This document shows, one piece after another, positions 5,510 to 5,538 of a stretch of DNA of 5,538 bases. Origin of the DNA: Candidatus Melainabacteria bacterium (GTDB lineage Bacteria; Actinomycetota; Actinomycetes; Mycobacteriales; Pseudonocardiaceae); NCBI GenBank assembly GCA_903970565.1, contig CAJCJE010000442.1, positions 1 through 5,538 of the forward strand, written 5' to 3'. The notes beneath the pieces were generated by a model. That model saw nothing but the letters and a program-made list of their open reading frames with translations, did not search any database and had not been told where the DNA came from. Each line of letters begins with the position of its first letter. The stretch's first letter is position 1. A program made the position numbers and the translations under genes.

Positions 5510-5538
5510 GGAACAAAACCGGCTGATCGCGTCCGGCC
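5508..5538 (+). CDS. Possible start of a divergent gene, cut by the window end
   Basis: ATG 5508 opens a frame reading MEQNRLIASG and continuing to the last base. Third positions are mostly G or C, as in coding DNA of this genome. There is no ribosome site, but a leaderless start is possible given the -10-like GATAAC seven bases upstream. Ten residues are too few to suggest a function. It may be a chance open stretch; the divergent layout around the inverted repeat is the main reason to list it. Confidence 0.3.
   Translation, partial: MEQNRLIASG

Noticed and set aside
5487..5516. Longer N-terminus of the reverse membrane protein from TTG 5516
   Set aside because: These ten codons have low G/C third positions and contain the inverted repeat, so they look like control DNA, not coding DNA.
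1..5538. CRISPR arrays, tRNA genes, insertion sequences, att sites
   Set aside because: No spaced direct repeats, cloverleaf, terminal inverted repeats with a transposase, or tRNA-end duplication was seen.

Overview
The window looks like the late end of a tailed phage (siphovirus type) or prophage of a high-GC actinomycete. The G+C content is high by eye. Codons in the forward genes almost always end in C or G (GCC, ACC, ATC, GTC). GTG and TTG starts are used, and the best ribosome sites match the actinobacterial anti-Shine-Dalgarno sequence. The tail and holin proteins resemble actinophage families. No integrase, att site, tRNA or endolysin is visible, so free phage and prophage cannot be told apart.

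Bases 1-3683 hold a tail-tip module on the + strand: the 3' part of a distal tail protein (Dit-like, 1-818), a minor tail protein of the adhesin or upper-baseplate type (837-1952), a tail-hub protein (1983-3137), and a small protein with a coiled coil followed by a beta-sandwich that may be a receptor-binding fibre (3141-3683). These four genes are tightly packed and share one reading frame, each ending in TAA. Together they probably build the adsorption tip: Dit ring, hub, then host-contact proteins.

Bases 3731-4675 hold three small genes, also on the + strand: a protein resembling the small phage 'YRKKP...AxxW' family with an added Pro/Thr-rich tail (3731-4132), a 68-residue single-pass membrane protein (4135-4341), and a two-helix holin-like protein (4343-4675). 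This looks like part of a lysis cassette whose endolysin is not in view.

From 4653 to 5486 a single gene on the - strand converges on, and overlaps by 23 bp, the end of the holin gene. It encodes an unrecognised membrane protein of about 277 residues with looser codon use than the tail genes. Its start lies beside a perfect inverted repeat (ATAAC-CGCC-GTTAT). On the other side of the repeat an ATG at 5508 opens a possible divergent + strand gene that leaves the window. This looks like a small control region between two divergent, possibly leaderless genes, and is the best place here to look for an accessory, lysogeny or superinfection-type function, although nothing in the sequence proves that role.
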